From positions 1 to 64,000 of the forward strand of contig NZ_BOMV01000100.1 of assembly GCF_016862375.1 (NCBI RefSeq): a stretch of 64,000 bases of DNA, read 5' to 3'. Shown here piece by piece: positions 1-8,288 of the stretch. Under the pieces are notes generated by a model, which saw only the letters and a list, made by a program, of their open reading frames with translations, was not told where the DNA came from and did no database searches. Each line of letters starts with the position of its first letter. Positions within the stretch are counted from its first letter, which is position 1. The DNA comes from Paractinoplanes rishiriensis. GTDB taxonomy: Bacteria; Actinomycetota; Actinomycetes; Mycobacteriales; Micromonosporaceae. A program made the translations under genes and the position numbers.

Positions 1-288
1 GCACTCCGCGGCGAAAAACGCGGACGCGGCCTTCAGGATCTCGTTGGTCCGCCGCAGCTCGGCGTTCTCCTTCAACAGCCGGCGGTTCTCCTCCAGCATC
101 TCGCTGGTCGGCCGATCCGTGCGCTCGCCGGCATCGGCCTCGGCCTGCCGGATCCAGTTCCGCAGCGCCTCGTGATGCACACCGAGCTGGGCCGCCAGCT
201 TACGGATCACGGGCTTCGGGTCCGACTCGCGATACAAGCGCACAGCCCGCGCTCGCAGCTCGTCGGGGTACTTCTTCGGTGCAGCCAC
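1..288 (-). CDS. IS3-family transposase OrfA (partial, 3' end outside window)
   Basis: GTG start at 288 preceded by a GGGGAGGAAG ribosome site; the first 96 codons are in the window. The protein begins MAAPKKYPDELRARAVRLY, the usual start of the helix-turn-helix transposase subunit (HTH_Tnp_1 family) that binds the element's ends. A helix-turn-helix (about residues 20-50, with LGVHHEALRNWIRQ) is followed by a leucine-zipper-like coiled coil (about 65-90, LEENRRLLKENAELRR). Full OrfA proteins are about 95-110 residues, so only the last residues and the slippage site leading into OrfB should lie beyond the edge. Confidence 0.9.
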   Translation of the reverse strand, partial: MAAPKKYPDELRARAVRLYRESDPKPVIRKLAAQLGVHHEALRNWIRQAEADAGERTDRPTSEMLEENRRLLKENAELRRTNEILKAASAFFAAEC

Positions 289-352
289 AGAACTTCCTCC
301 CCATGATCAGTCGATCATGCTTGAGAAGCTCCGTGAAACCGGGGGAAACTCA
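1..352 (-). mobile_element. IS3-family insertion sequence, one end only
   Basis: The left edge of the window holds the upstream end of an IS3-type element, reading leftwards out of the window. It contains the start of an OrfA transposase and, beyond it, a terminal-repeat-like stretch (about 327-352) ending in TGAGTTTCCCCCGG when read on the minus strand, which fits the 5'-TG...CA-3' ends of IS3 elements. Immediately outside, from 353, an antiporter coding sequence resumes in mid-protein. The exact end is inferred from this break in homology. The other end and any target duplication lie outside the window. Confidence 0.75.
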
Positions 353-575
353 CCACCCGCATCCCGTCAGTGAACAACACCGCGAACAAGGCAAGCTCGG
401 CGAGGGTACCGACGATCGCCGAGTCGGCGTGCACGTCGAGCACCCCGGTCACATCCGGACCCAGGACGAAGCCGGCGGCCAAGAACAGGACCGCGGTGGA
501 CAAGATGGTCCGCTTGGCCAGGGCAGACACCAGGACTGCGAGCAACAGCACGCAGGCGAAGGCGAGCAACAGCAA
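353..575 (-). pseudogene. Cation:proton antiporter, N-terminal fragment cut by IS3
   Basis: Reading leftwards, this stretch encodes two hydrophobic segments with LSTAVLFLAAGFVLGP and AELALFAVLFTDGMRV, characteristic of the first helices of CPA-type Na+(K+)/H+ antiporters. The frame then runs into the IS3 terminal repeat and gains about a dozen foreign residues before a stop at 315. The remaining roughly 300-500 residues of a normal antiporter are absent from the window and may lie on the far side of the element. A TTG at 575 is the first plausible start; the frame is open a little further upstream (to a stop near 655), so the true start is uncertain. Confidence 0.75.
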
Positions 576-966
576 CGAAGGCTCCGGTCGACAAGGACGG
601 TTGATCTCACCGGCCAGCAGATACCGGCACGTACCGGCAGGGTAGCCGGTTCATTTACGGGTCACGATCAGATGCAAAACCCAGCCATCAGGTCAATTTC
701 ATACCGGTTCCCCGCGCCCGTCCAGTCTTCCGAGGTCAGCACCGTCCCGGCGGCGCCAGCGGACCGTGGCGCTCAGGTCGGCTGTGACGCCCGCGCGACC
801 GCCAATCCGGTGTTCGCACTACCTAACCCAGGTCGCGATAGACCTGGCATGGCCTGGTGCAGGTCGGCGGGGCATCGCCGTCATCGTCGACCGTCAAGCG
901 CAGCGGCGGACGCCGTTCGTTCGGCGCGCGCCGCTTTCCGACTGCGCTGCCGTCGGGGAAGTACGA
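576..966. other. Intergenic stretch without intact gene
   Basis: Apart from the lipoprotein remnant (668-775) I see no coding sequence. A small hairpin with arms CCAGGT/ACCTGG lies near 829-848, downstream of the minus-strand PRC-barrel gene, and could act in termination, but it lacks a T run. Confidence 0.4.
668..775 (-). pseudogene. C-terminal remnant of a lipoprotein paralogous to the gene at 2350-3114
   Basis: On the minus strand this piece reads AAGTVLTSEDWTGAGNRY followed by EIDLMAG, then a stop. The intact lipoprotein at 2350-3114 has GGTVLTTDSWTDAGDRY followed by DIDLTAG near its C-terminus. Upstream the similarity fades and meets a stop, so only the last 35 or so codons are left. 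It is a decayed duplicate with no plausible start. Confidence 0.5.
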
Positions 967-1395
967 CTACATGGGGTGCAGATAGCTGTTGCGGTGTGGG
1001 GTATATCCGTAGTGCTTGTACAGCTCGGCGTAGGCGTCGTTGGCGTCTACCAGGTCCGGGTCGTAGCGGGGTGCCTTGCCGACGTGTTCGCGGGACTGGC
1101 TGACGTGCACGACATCGTCGCGGATGTCCTTGACGGCGTCCACCGGGATGAACGACGCCGTAGCGCCGATGCCGAAGATTCCGCCGTGTTCCACGCGTAA
1201 CATGCGTACCTTGCGTTCGCTGGCGTCGATGAGTAGGTCATCGACTTTGCCGAGATCGCTGCCGTCACGATCGATCACCTTGCGGCCGCGGATGTCCTCA
1301 GCGGGATCAGTCACCATCTGGTCGCTGTCGCTGAGCTTGACCAAGGCGATGGTCTCGTCAGATGACCTGTCGCCTCTTCCGTCTGGATTCCCCAT
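967..1395 (-). CDS. PRC-barrel domain protein
   Basis: 142 residues from ATG 1395. Residues about 25-95 form a PRC-barrel (IRGRKVIDRDGSDLGKVDDL, then VRMLRVEHGGIFGIGA and FIPVDAV), a small beta-barrel fold found in photosynthetic reaction centre subunit H and in many stress-associated proteins of actinobacteria; the ligand is unknown. The C-terminal tail (AYAELYKHYGYTP) is tyrosine-rich. The protein at 33075-33491 is a close paralogue with the same domain and the same kind of aromatic tail. An ATG nine bases upstream (1404) would sit on the putative -10 element, so 1395 is preferred. No signal peptide or membrane segment, so probably cytoplasmic. Confidence 0.85.
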   Translation of the reverse strand: MGNPDGRGDRSSDETIALVKLSDSDQMVTDPAEDIRGRKVIDRDGSDLGKVDDLLIDASERKVRMLRVEHGGIFGIGATASFIPVDAVKDIRDDVVHVSQSREHVGKAPRYDPDLVDANDAYAELYKHYGYTPHRNSYLHPM

Positions 1396-1404
1396 GTGCT
1401 GCAA

Positions 1405-1429
1405 GTACCATCGGTTTGCGGTCCTAAAC
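1405..1429 (-). promoter_or_regulatory. SigB/SigF-like promoter (weak match)
   Basis: On the minus strand GTTT, 15 nt, TGGTAC, against the actinobacterial SigB/SigF consensus GTTT-N15-GGGTAC/T/G. It lies just upstream of the PRC-barrel gene; with the start at 1395 the transcript would be nearly leaderless. One mismatch in the -10 makes this less sure than the other copies. Confidence 0.4.
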
Positions 1430-1807
1430 CGATCGATTCACCGAGAACTTCCCGAAGCATCTGCCCGCCGGCCGGCGTGCCGCGCACGCCGATGTGACCG
1501 CAGGCTGTTGCCGGTACTGGCGGCGGGCGTGGCGCTGCTGCCGGTGTCCGCGACGGTGCTCGACGCCCTATACCACCGCTGATCCATGCTCCGACGCCGT
1601 TCTCAACCAGGCTCGTCGGTCGTCTTTCGCCGCCCGCATCCCGAACATCGCCAGCGCTGTCACGACAGTGCGGTGTTCGCCGTGCCGATCCTCGCCGCGA
1701 ACATGATGTTTGTCGATTCCATGACGTTCCGGCGGAATGTGATGGCTGGTAGCAGCCGGGGGTACCCGCACCTCGGACACATCGATCCGTCGACCAAGGA
1801 GGTCACC
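1430..1807. other. Intergenic stretch
   Basis: About 380 bases between divergent genes. On the plus strand 1495-1582 could encode a hydrophobic tail (LLPVLAAGVALLPVSATVL) ending in a stop, perhaps the remnant of a membrane protein, but I cannot assign it. A GGGTAC occurs near 1760 without a convincing -35. The ribosome site of the next gene (CAAGGAGG) is at its right end. Confidence 0.35.
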
Positions 1808-2353
1808 ATGGGTGTGAACGAACAGCGGCAGCACCGCCCGGACGAGACGACCAGCCGTTCGGCAACCGCGCGGGTCGGTGTGGCGCAGCGCCTGATCGAG
1901 GGCGCACCCGGCCTGGCCGAGGCTCGGCAGCTGTACGACGACCTGGTTGCCGCCGGCATCTCGCCCGATCGCATCATGCTGGTCGGCCGCGACCTCACGC
2001 CAGCGACCCGGGAGTCCGATCGCTGGGCAACGGTCTCCGTCGCCGGCAAAGGGGCGCTGCCCGGACTGATCACCGGTGCGCTGGTCGGTGGGCTGCTCCG
2101 GCTGACCGGGCTGGTCGACCCGACGGTGTCGGACGGCTGGCTGATCTTCGCCGCAGCCCTGCTGGGAACGGTCCTCGGTGCCATCGTCGCGGTGATAAGT
2201 CATGGCATGCTGGCCACCCGCCGTGCCGCCGCCCGCGCGAGCCAGGTGAACGTCAGCCATGTCGATCTGCTGGTCGACGCCGAGCTCGCCGACCACGCAG
2301 CACGGCTGCTCAGAGAGCAGGCACCGGAGCACCCGGCGGGTAACGGTCGATGA
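1808..2353 (+). CDS. General stress protein-like membrane protein
   Basis: 181 residues; ATG 1808 follows AAGGAGGTCACC. The N-terminal half (about 20-75: VGVAQRLIEGAPGLAEARQL, VAAGISPDRIMLVGRDL) resembles the YflT-type heat-induced stress domain, in which a short alpha/beta unit precedes a glycine-rich region. Residues about 80-140 hold two membrane segments with glycine-zipper character (GLITGALVGGLLRL; FAAALLGTVLGAIVAVI). The C-terminus has a second short alpha/beta unit (VDLLVDAELADHAARLL). Paralogues with the same order lie at 24789-25352 and 28595-29146. Its stop overlaps the start of the next lipoprotein (ATGA), implying translational coupling. Molecular function is unknown. Confidence 0.8.
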   Translation: MGVNEQRQHRPDETTSRSATARVGVAQRLIEGAPGLAEARQLYDDLVAAGISPDRIMLVGRDLTPATRESDRWATVSVAGKGALPGLITGALVGGLLRLTGLVDPTVSDGWLIFAAALLGTVLGAIVAVISHGMLATRRAAARASQVNVSHVDLLVDAELADHAARLLREQAPEHPAGNGR

Positions 2354-3114
2354 CACGGCCCGATCGGCGTCGCCTGCGTCACGGTGTGCGCCGGCTCGCC
2401 GTCCGCACGCTGTTCGCCGCGGTGCTGCTCTCGATGGCCGCCTGCGGCGATGATCCGGCCCGGCACGACGGCGACCACGTGATCTCCGGGGACCTCGCCG
2501 GCGACCGGGAACAGGCCACGTTCCTCATGACGGCGGGAGCCGACGTGATCCGGGTACGTGCCCACGACCTCGACGGAGAGCTGTACCGCATCTCCACCCC
2601 CGAGGACTCGAAAGTCCTTCCCACCGCCGTCCTCGACGACGAGGTGCTCACCACCTCGCTGACAGACGGACCCGGCAGTGGTCTCGCCATCGTGACCGCC
2701 GAGTTGAACGCTGCCGTCCGGTGGACGATCCGTCTGCACGGCGGCGCCAAGGAACAGCTTCTGGACTTGAGCGCCGGCAAGGTCGCGCGTGTCGACTTCG
2801 TCGCGGGCACCAGCCGAGCGGAGCTCTTCCTACCGCCGCCCTCGGGCGCCGTCGCGATCGGCCTGGCCGGTGGTGCCGGCGAGTTCCGGATCCATCTGCC
2901 CAAGCACGTGCCAGCGAGGGTGCGTATCGGGGGCGGCGCCGGAACAGCCGACATCGACGGTGAGCGCCACACCGGCATCGCCGGCGGCACGGTGCTCACC
3001 ACCGACAGCTGGACCGACGCCGGGGACCGATACGACATCGACCTGACCGCAGGCGTCTCCCACCTCAGCCTCGACCGGCAGCCCAACGACAGCCCGTCGG
3101 TAGCCAGTCGATGA
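2350..3114 (+). CDS. Putative lipoprotein of unknown function
   Basis: 254 residues. The start ATG overlaps the stop of the preceding gene by four bases. An arginine-rich n-region and hydrophobic segment end at LLSMAACGDD, a lipobox-like cysteine near residue 32, so it is probably anchored on the outer face of the membrane. The rest is beta-rich with repeated glycine/alanine turns (GLAGGAGEFRIHLP, VRIGGGAGTADIDGERHTG), resembling adhesin-like DUF4097-type beta-helical stretches, though I cannot assign a family firmly. A decayed copy of its C-terminus lies at 668-775. Coupling to a stress-type membrane protein suggests an envelope-stress role (inference). Confidence 0.7.
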   Translation: MTRPDRRRLRHGVRRLAVRTLFAAVLLSMAACGDDPARHDGDHVISGDLAGDREQATFLMTAGADVIRVRAHDLDGELYRISTPEDSKVLPTAVLDDEVLTTSLTDGPGSGLAIVTAELNAAVRWTIRLHGGAKEQLLDLSAGKVARVDFVAGTSRAELFLPPPSGAVAIGLAGGAGEFRIHLPKHVPARVRIGGGAGTADIDGERHTGIAGGTVLTTDSWTDAGDRYDIDLTAGVSHLSLDRQPNDSPSVASR

Positions 3115-3163
3115 GGACGCCCCTGGTACGACCGCCATCACCGCACCGCTCAAGGAGAGCATC

Positions 3164-3433
3164 ATGGAAGTCACCGGATTTTTCACCGCCATCCTGTTCG
3201 GCCTGATCATCGGCGCACTCGGTCGTCTCGTCGTACCGGGCAAGCAGAACATCCCGATCTGGCTGACCTTGGTGGTCGGCGTGGTGGCCGCGCTCATCGG
3301 CACCTTCCTGGCCGCCGCCCTCGGCGTCGACGACACCGCCGGCATCGACTGGATCGAACTCGCCCTGCAGATCGGCCTCGCCGCGGCCGGTGTCGCCCTG
3401 GTCGCCGGCACCCGCGGACGCCGCCAACTCTGA
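3164..3433 (+). CDS. GlsB/YeaQ/YmgE family stress response membrane protein
   Basis: 89 residues, ATG 3164 after CAAGGAGAGCATC. Three hydrophobic helices (GFFTAILFGLIIGALGRLV; IPIWLTLVVGVVAALIGTFL; a C-terminal one ending in GTRGRRQL) with the G-x-x-x-G-R-L-V-x-P-G-K signature of the transglycosylase-associated/GlsB family. These small inner-membrane proteins are induced by acid, osmotic or envelope stress; their mechanism is unknown. It follows the lipoprotein by 49 bases and may be cotranscribed with the two genes before it. Confidence 0.92.
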   Translation: MEVTGFFTAILFGLIIGALGRLVVPGKQNIPIWLTLVVGVVAALIGTFLAAALGVDDTAGIDWIELALQIGLAAAGVALVAGTRGRRQL

Positions 3434-3662
3434 CACACCGCGCCCACTCTGATACGGCATACGACGGCGTGCCGCTGCAGCCCCGCGCTTTGTGCCTGGA
3501 ATGGGCGCTGACACAGAACCGTCATGGATAACCGCGGCCGTACGGGGGATGCCTTCACAGACCATGGTCGTCGGCAGCGTATCCCTCACTTCTAACAGGG
3601 ACTGCGGACGCAGGGATGCGACACCGCCGGCTTCAAGGAAGTCACCCGGAGGAGACTCGATC

Positions 3663-3864
3663 ATGCCGAACGTTCAACAGCCCGATGCGCCGCAGCGGCG
3701 AGACGCGCCTGGTCCAAGACAGCGACCTCCCCGACGCCGCGACCGGAAAGAGCCCGCGCGCCGAGCACCGCACCATCCCGGCCGACCAGCAGTCCCCGTA
3801 CGGTCCCGGCGCCACCGCGAGCAGCCCGCAGGAACCCCGCGGCCGAGACGCCGAAGGCGAATAA
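3663..3864 (+). pseudogene. Small conserved hydrophilic protein, frameshifted copy
   Basis: A good ribosome site (CCCGGAGGAGACTCGATC) precedes ATG 3663, which begins MPNVQQPD. The intact paralogue at 26957-27163 begins MPNVQQPEMRRSGETRLVQD. Here two bases are missing just after the seventh codon, so the first frame runs on into unrelated residues, while the matching MRRSGETRLVQDSD, a middle part and the ending EPRGRDAEGE continue in another frame to TAA 3864. The 202-base span is not divisible by three, as expected. No function is known for either copy; both are proline-, arginine- and glutamine-rich and probably disordered. Confidence 0.75.
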
Positions 3865-3921
3865 CGCCCTGCCGCGCCAGCTCCACCGAGGCCGGGGGCA
3901 CACCGTCACCAGCAGGAACGG

Positions 3922-4557
3922 ATGACAATCATGATGAAGCGGCCATACCCCGACGACTCCTCCCGCAGCGAGCCTCACCAGCACCAACCCGACCCCGACA
4001 ACGCACTCTGCCAGCAAGTAACCGAACGACTACGGCAGCAGCCCGACGCCAGCACGCAGGCCATCACGGTGCAGGCACAGCACGGTGTCGTCCTTCTCGG
4101 CGGAACCGTCACTTCCCCTGCCGACCGGGACAATGCCGCCAACATAGCCCGAAAAATCAACGGGGTGCGCGACATCTGCAACATGGTGACCGTCTCGGCT
4201 GCACCAGGCGACACACCGTCGTCAACCGCACACGGCGGTACGGCCGATGCCCGGCACCAGGGCGCCCACCCGAACCGGACGGCGTTCGATGCCATCACCG
4301 CGGACCTGATGGCACAGGACCCCGGCCTCGCCCGCCGTGTCGAAGTCTCTCTCAATCCGGCCGTACGCATCACCCTCGCGATCGTCGTCGGCGTCGCGTG
4401 GGCGTTGCTTTCGGTGCTGCTGGTCACCGCGACGTGGCTCGCCGTCCTCATCATCGGCGGGCTCCTGATCATGGCGACAGCGGTGGCACTCAGGAAACGG
4501 AGACCACACCGATCCGGCAGCACTTCACGACGCCTCCCGTCGCACGGCAGTTCCTGA
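3922..4557 (+). CDS. BON domain protein with C-terminal membrane helices (DUF3040-like)
   Basis: 211 residues. ATG 3922 (an in-frame ATG also at 3931) after a weak GGAACGG site. Residues about 25-92 form a BON domain (ITVQAQHGVVLLGGTVTSPA ... NGVRDICNMVTV), a fold that binds phospholipid or is found in envelope-protecting proteins. After a short linker, residues about 118-200 resemble DUF3040: an amphipathic segment (FDAITADLMAQDPGLARRVE) and two membrane helices. The joining of BON to a DUF3040-like anchor is unusual. It sits between a broken small gene and nhaA, 128 bases ahead of the latter. Confidence 0.8.
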   Translation: MTIMMKRPYPDDSSRSEPHQHQPDPDNALCQQVTERLRQQPDASTQAITVQAQHGVVLLGGTVTSPADRDNAANIARKINGVRDICNMVTVSAAPGDTPSSTAHGGTADARHQGAHPNRTAFDAITADLMAQDPGLARRVEVSLNPAVRITLAIVVGVAWALLSVLLVTATWLAVLIIGGLLIMATAVALRKRRPHRSGSTSRRLPSHGSS

Positions 4558-4685
4558 ACTCGCGACGCGCCGCGTCGCGCCATCGGCACCGCAGCGGCAA
4601 TCCGCGCCCCTCACCTGCACCATCGTGTGCGCAAACACGAAAATCGGGTACTGGTGCGGGATCAGACGACCGGCAGGGAAACGAG

Positions 4686-6020
4686 ATGGCTGACCCTCGA
4701 CAAGACCGGAACGCCGCGTCCGCCCGGCCGTTGTTCCGGATGTCGACCTGGAATGAGGCCAAGTTCGTCACCGAGGCGCTGCGCACCGAAACGGTCGGTG
4801 GAGTGTTGCTGCTGCTCGGCGCTGCGCTGGCGCTCATCTGGGCCAACACGCCATGGGTCGACGCCTACCAGCAGGTACGGCACTTCGTCCCCTGGCCCGG
4901 CGGGCAGGCCCTGCTGCACCTGGACCTGGACCTCGCACACTGGGCCGGCGACGGCCTGCTCGCGATCTTCTTCTTCGTCGTCGGGCTGGAACTCAAACGC
5001 GAGTTCGTCGCCGGAGACCTGCGCAACCCGCGCCAGGCCGCCCTACCCATCGTCGCGGCTGTGGGCGGCATGGCCGTACCCGCCGTCATCTTCGCACTGA
5101 TCAACATGGGTGACCGTGCCGCGCTGCAGGGCTGGGCCGTGCCCACCGCGACCGACATCGCGTTCGCCCTCGCCGTGCTGGCCGTGATCGGCTCCCACCT
5201 GCCGCTCGGGCTCCGGGCGTTCCTGCTGACCCTGGCCGTGGTGGACGACCTGCTGGCGATCACCATCATCGCGCTGTTCTACACCGACGACTTCCAGATC
5301 CTGTTCCTGCTCGGCTCGCTGCTGCCGATCGCCGTGTTCGCCCTGCTCGTGCAACGCGGCAAGACCTGGTGGTGGGCGCTCATCCCGCTCGCCGTCACCG
5401 CGTGGACGCTCATGCACGCCTCCGGAGTGCATGCCACCATCGCCGGGGTGCTGCTCGGTTTCACCGTGCCGGTGGCGGCCCGCGCTGGCGCCGAGCACGG
5501 CATGGCCGAACATCTCGAACACGTGTGGCGGCCCGTATCGGCGGGTTTTGCGGTGCCCGTGTTCGCGTTCTTCGCCGCGGGTGTGTCGCTGCGCGGTACC
5601 GACGTCGGCACCATCGCCACCGACCCGATCGTCGTCGGCATCGTCGCCGGGCTGGTGCTCGGCAAGGTGATCGGCATCCTCGGCTCGTCCTTCCTGATGG
5701 CCCGCTTCACCCGCGCCGAACTCGACGAGGAACTGTCCTGGACCGACCTGTTCGGGGTGTCACTGCTGGCCGGCATCGGCTTCACCGTCAGCCTGCTGAT
5801 CGGCGAACTCGCCTTCGGCGCCGGCACCGACCGTGACAGCGCCGCGAAGGTCGCCGTCGTCGCCGCCTCCGTCATCGCCGCTACCCTGGCCGCGATCGTG
5901 CTCAGCCGCCGCAACACCGTCTACCGCCGGCTGCACGAACGCGCCACCCACGACGCCGACGCCGACGGCATCCCCGACATCTACCAGACGACGCCTCAGC
6001 AGCAAGAGCGCAACAGCTGA
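4686..6020 (+). CDS. nhaA: Na+/H+ antiporter NhaA
   Basis: 444 residues from ATG 4686 (AGGGAAACGAG upstream); a later ATG at 4740 is an alternative. It exchanges Na+ or Li+ out for protons in, across the cytoplasmic membrane. Eleven to twelve helices are visible. Family signatures are the paired aspartates in TLAVVDDLLAITIIALFYTD (the ion-binding site), FFFVVGLELKREFVAGDL near the N-terminus, and PTATDIAFALAVLAV. Length and motifs are complete, so it should work. A GGGTAC element with a poor -35 lies at 4627-4651. The first antiporter of the window (353-575) is destroyed, so this may be the remaining Na+/H+ exchanger locally. Confidence 0.95.
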   Translation: MADPRQDRNAASARPLFRMSTWNEAKFVTEALRTETVGGVLLLLGAALALIWANTPWVDAYQQVRHFVPWPGGQALLHLDLDLAHWAGDGLLAIFFFVVGLELKREFVAGDLRNPRQAALPIVAAVGGMAVPAVIFALINMGDRAALQGWAVPTATDIAFALAVLAVIGSHLPLGLRAFLLTLAVVDDLLAITIIALFYTDDFQILFLLGSLLPIAVFALLVQRGKTWWWALIPLAVTAWTLMHASGVHATIAGVLLGFTVPVAARAGAEHGMAEHLEHVWRPVSAGFAVPVFAFFAAGVSLRGTDVGTIATDPIVVGIVAGLVLGKVIGILGSSFLMARFTRAELDEELSWTDLFGVSLLAGIGFTVSLLIGELAFGAGTDRDSAAKVAVVAASVIAATLAAIVLSRRNTVYRRLHERATHDADADGIPDIYQTTPQQQERNS

Positions 6021-6331
6021 CGCACACGGTACGGAACTCGCGTACCGAACCTCGAATCGATGGAAACCGTCCGGGCGTCCACGGTGACCCGCAACGGGGC
6101 GCGGACACGACCGGTCACCTCGGGCAGCAACGGGAGGTAGAGGGCTTAGTCGGCCGGGTTCAGCAGCACCACCTCGGCGGCACCACGCGCCGAGCGCAGC
6201 AAGGTTCGTGCCGTCCCGTACCCTCCGGTCACGTCCCCGGGCCGCGCGCCAACTCGGCGGGAGCGGAGGAAACCGCAAAGTGCGTTGTCATCGTCAGGGT
6301 CAATCGACCGACGAACGGGTAGGCGCGCAGC
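6021..6331. other. Intergenic stretch
   Basis: No intact gene. On the minus strand a short frame ending at about 6148 reads RTLLRSARGAAEVVLLNPAD before a stop, which looks like the tail of a lost protein but cannot be assigned. A GGGTAG at 6319-6324, eight bases before the EamA start, lacks a GTTT at the right distance. Confidence 0.35.
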
Positions 6332-7271
6332 ATGACGACTACACGATCAGCTTCCACCAGTTCGCGTGCCTCGACCTACGCGCTGCTGGCGGTGGGAATG
6401 GCGTTGTTCGGCAGCGCGACGCCGGTCAGCAAGCTGGTCGGCGAGGCGTTCCAGTCGATGGTTGCCTCGGGGCTGCGGATGCTGACCGCGTTCGCTGTGC
6501 TGGTGCCGGTGCTGGCGATCCGCCGGGTGTCCCCCGGACATCCGGTGCCCCGACTGCAACGGCGTGACTGGCTGCTGCTGACCGGTATCGCCGCGATCGG
6601 CACGTTCGGGTTCACGCTGCTGCTGTTCTACGGCATGCGGCAGGCACCCGGGCGCCGTGGTGATGGCCACCACCCCGGCCGTCACCGCGATCGGCGCGGT
6701 GCTGTTGCTGCGCGACCGGATCACCGGCTGGAAAGCCGCTGGGCTGGCCGTCGCGGTGGCCGGCGTGGTCGCGGTCAACCTCGGCGGCCCGTCCAGCGGA
6801 TCCGGCGACAACGTGTGGCTGGGCAGCCTGCTGGTCTTCGGCGCCGTCTGCTGCGAGGCGACCTACACCCTGCTCGGCAAGAAGCTCACCGCCAACCTGT
6901 CACCGCAGACGATCGCCGTGTGGGCCGCCGCCGGTGCGGCACTGCTGTTCGCACCCTTCGCGGTCGTGCAGGCCATCGACTTCGACTGGTCCCGCCCGGC
7001 TGCCACCGACTGGCTGGCGCTGCTGTGGTGGGGTGCCGGCACGATGGGCCTCGGCTCGCTGCTGTGGTTCGGCGGCGTGATGCGGGTGTCCGGCACCACC
7101 GCCTCGGGATTCATGGCGGTCATGCCGCTCAGCGCACTGCTGCTGTCCTACCTGCTGGTCGGCGAGTCGTTCGCGTGGATCCATGTCGTCGGCATGGCCG
7201 CAGTCGGGACCGGCATCGCCGCCGTCGCCTACAGCGACACCCGCCGCAACGACGAACGAGAAGGCAGCTGA
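6332..7271 (+). pseudogene. EamA/DMT-family transporter, frameshifted
   Basis: Begins MTTTRSASTSSRASTYALLA at ATG 6332 and encodes ten hydrophobic helices typical of the drug/metabolite transporter superfamily in two EamA repeats (first ends near FTLLLFYGMRQAPG; second includes GAVCCEATYTLLGKKL and VMPLSALLLSYLLVGE). Reading frame is lost at about 6650, where GCACCCGGGCGCC carries one G more than expected; the protein continues in another frame with VVMATTPAVTAIGAVLLL to TGA 7271. Span is 940 bases (3n+1). It may be a real inactivation or a base-calling error in a G run; otherwise the gene is full length (about 312 residues). Substrate cannot be told. Confidence 0.85.
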
Positions 7272-7461
7272 CCGTCGTCGGCCCCTCCGAACAGATTCAG
7301 GCGGCCCTGAGTCACAAGACCCGCACGTACGGCCGGCGTCGACGACCTCACGGGTGCTTGGTCGAGCCACAGCTCGGTGGTTCATTGCCGACGACGGCTC
7401 CGACCGGTGCCGGAGCCGGCGACCGGGAAAACGGCGATGCCTTTCGCGACCGGACGGTGCC

Positions 7462-7486
7462 GTTTGGTCACGCTCAGGTGGGGCAT
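7462..7486 (+). promoter_or_regulatory. SigB/SigF-like promoter
   Basis: GTTT, 15 nt, GGGCAT. It lies 35 bases before the start of the DUF6328 gene. The -10 has C for T at position four, as in two other copies in this window. Confidence 0.5.
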
Positions 7487-7520
7487 CAAACACCGAAGAT
7501 CGATGGGAGGGCGGGCGCGG

Positions 7521-8042
7521 ATGGGTCACGAGACGGAGAAGCAACGGTGGGAGCGCAACTTCGGCGACCTGTTGCAGGAACTGCGGGTGGCGCAGACCGG
7601 CGTGCAGATCCTGTTCGCGTTTCTGCTGACGTTGCCGTTCACCGCCCAGTTCGAGCAGACCACCGGCGTGCAGCGTGGCATGTACATGGTGGCGCTGCTG
7701 GCTGCCGCGTTCGCTACGGGGGCGATCATCTCGCCGGTGGCGTTCCACCGCGTGTTGTTCCGGCGGGGCCGCAAGCCGGAGTTGGTGCGGTTCGCGCATC
7801 GTATGGCCAGCGCCGGCCTGGGGTGCATGGTGGTGGCGATGGCGACGTCGGTGTTGTTGATCACGGATTTCCTGTTGCCGAGGCCCTTCGCCTTCGCGTT
7901 GACCGTGATGGCGGCGGCGTGGTTCCTCACTTTGTGGGGCGTGCTGCCGCTGGCTCGGCGCAGTTGGAGCGGGAATGATCCGGACGAGCATCTTTCCGCA
8001 CAGGAGGTCTCGCAACGGGTGAACGCCGGGACCGATCGGTAA
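7521..8042 (+). CDS. DUF6328 family membrane protein
   Basis: 173 residues; ATG 7521 after GGGAGGGCGGGCGCGG. Starts MGHETEKQRWERNFGDLLQE, then four membrane helices (about 35-55, 65-90, 105-125, 130-150) with FRRGRKPELVRFAHR in the central loop. A paralogue of identical length and sequence pattern lies at 39887-40408. The family is common in actinobacteria and has no known function. Here it stands alone; the paralogue is in an operon with an SPW protein. Confidence 0.85.
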   Translation: MGHETEKQRWERNFGDLLQELRVAQTGVQILFAFLLTLPFTAQFEQTTGVQRGMYMVALLAAAFATGAIISPVAFHRVLFRRGRKPELVRFAHRMASAGLGCMVVAMATSVLLITDFLLPRPFAFALTVMAAAWFLTLWGVLPLARRSWSGNDPDEHLSAQEVSQRVNAGTDR

Positions 8043-8225
8043 GCCGCAGCCACCTGTTCCAGCACGTTGCTCGAGTGGACCGGCTCGGCCGGCGTCGTGC
8101 CTGACGTCAGGCCCGGGCGATCCCGGCGAAGGACGGCGGCCAGTAGGGCGTGTGCAGGGACCGGCCTCCGGCGTCCCGGTATCCGTAACGATCTATTTGT
8201 CTTCGAATCTTCAACGCGTGTCGCG

Positions 8226-8249
8226 GTTGCCGCCAGGGCGCGCGGGTAG
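8226..8249 (+). promoter_or_regulatory. SigB/SigF-like promoter
   Basis: GTTG, 14 nt, GGGTAG, ending 39 bases before the start of the Nramp gene. Perfect -10, one mismatch in the -35, spacer one base short. Confidence 0.5.
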
Positions 8250-8288
8250 GCGGAACGACATTGTCCGTGTACCGGGAGGACGATCCGT

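Noticed and set aside
3492..4685. A frame continuous with nhaA that would give an 842-residue protein
   Set aside because: The first 398 codons are arginine/proline-rich shadow of other genes on the same strand (3663-3864 and 3922-4557); the antiporter has its own start and ribosome site at 4686.
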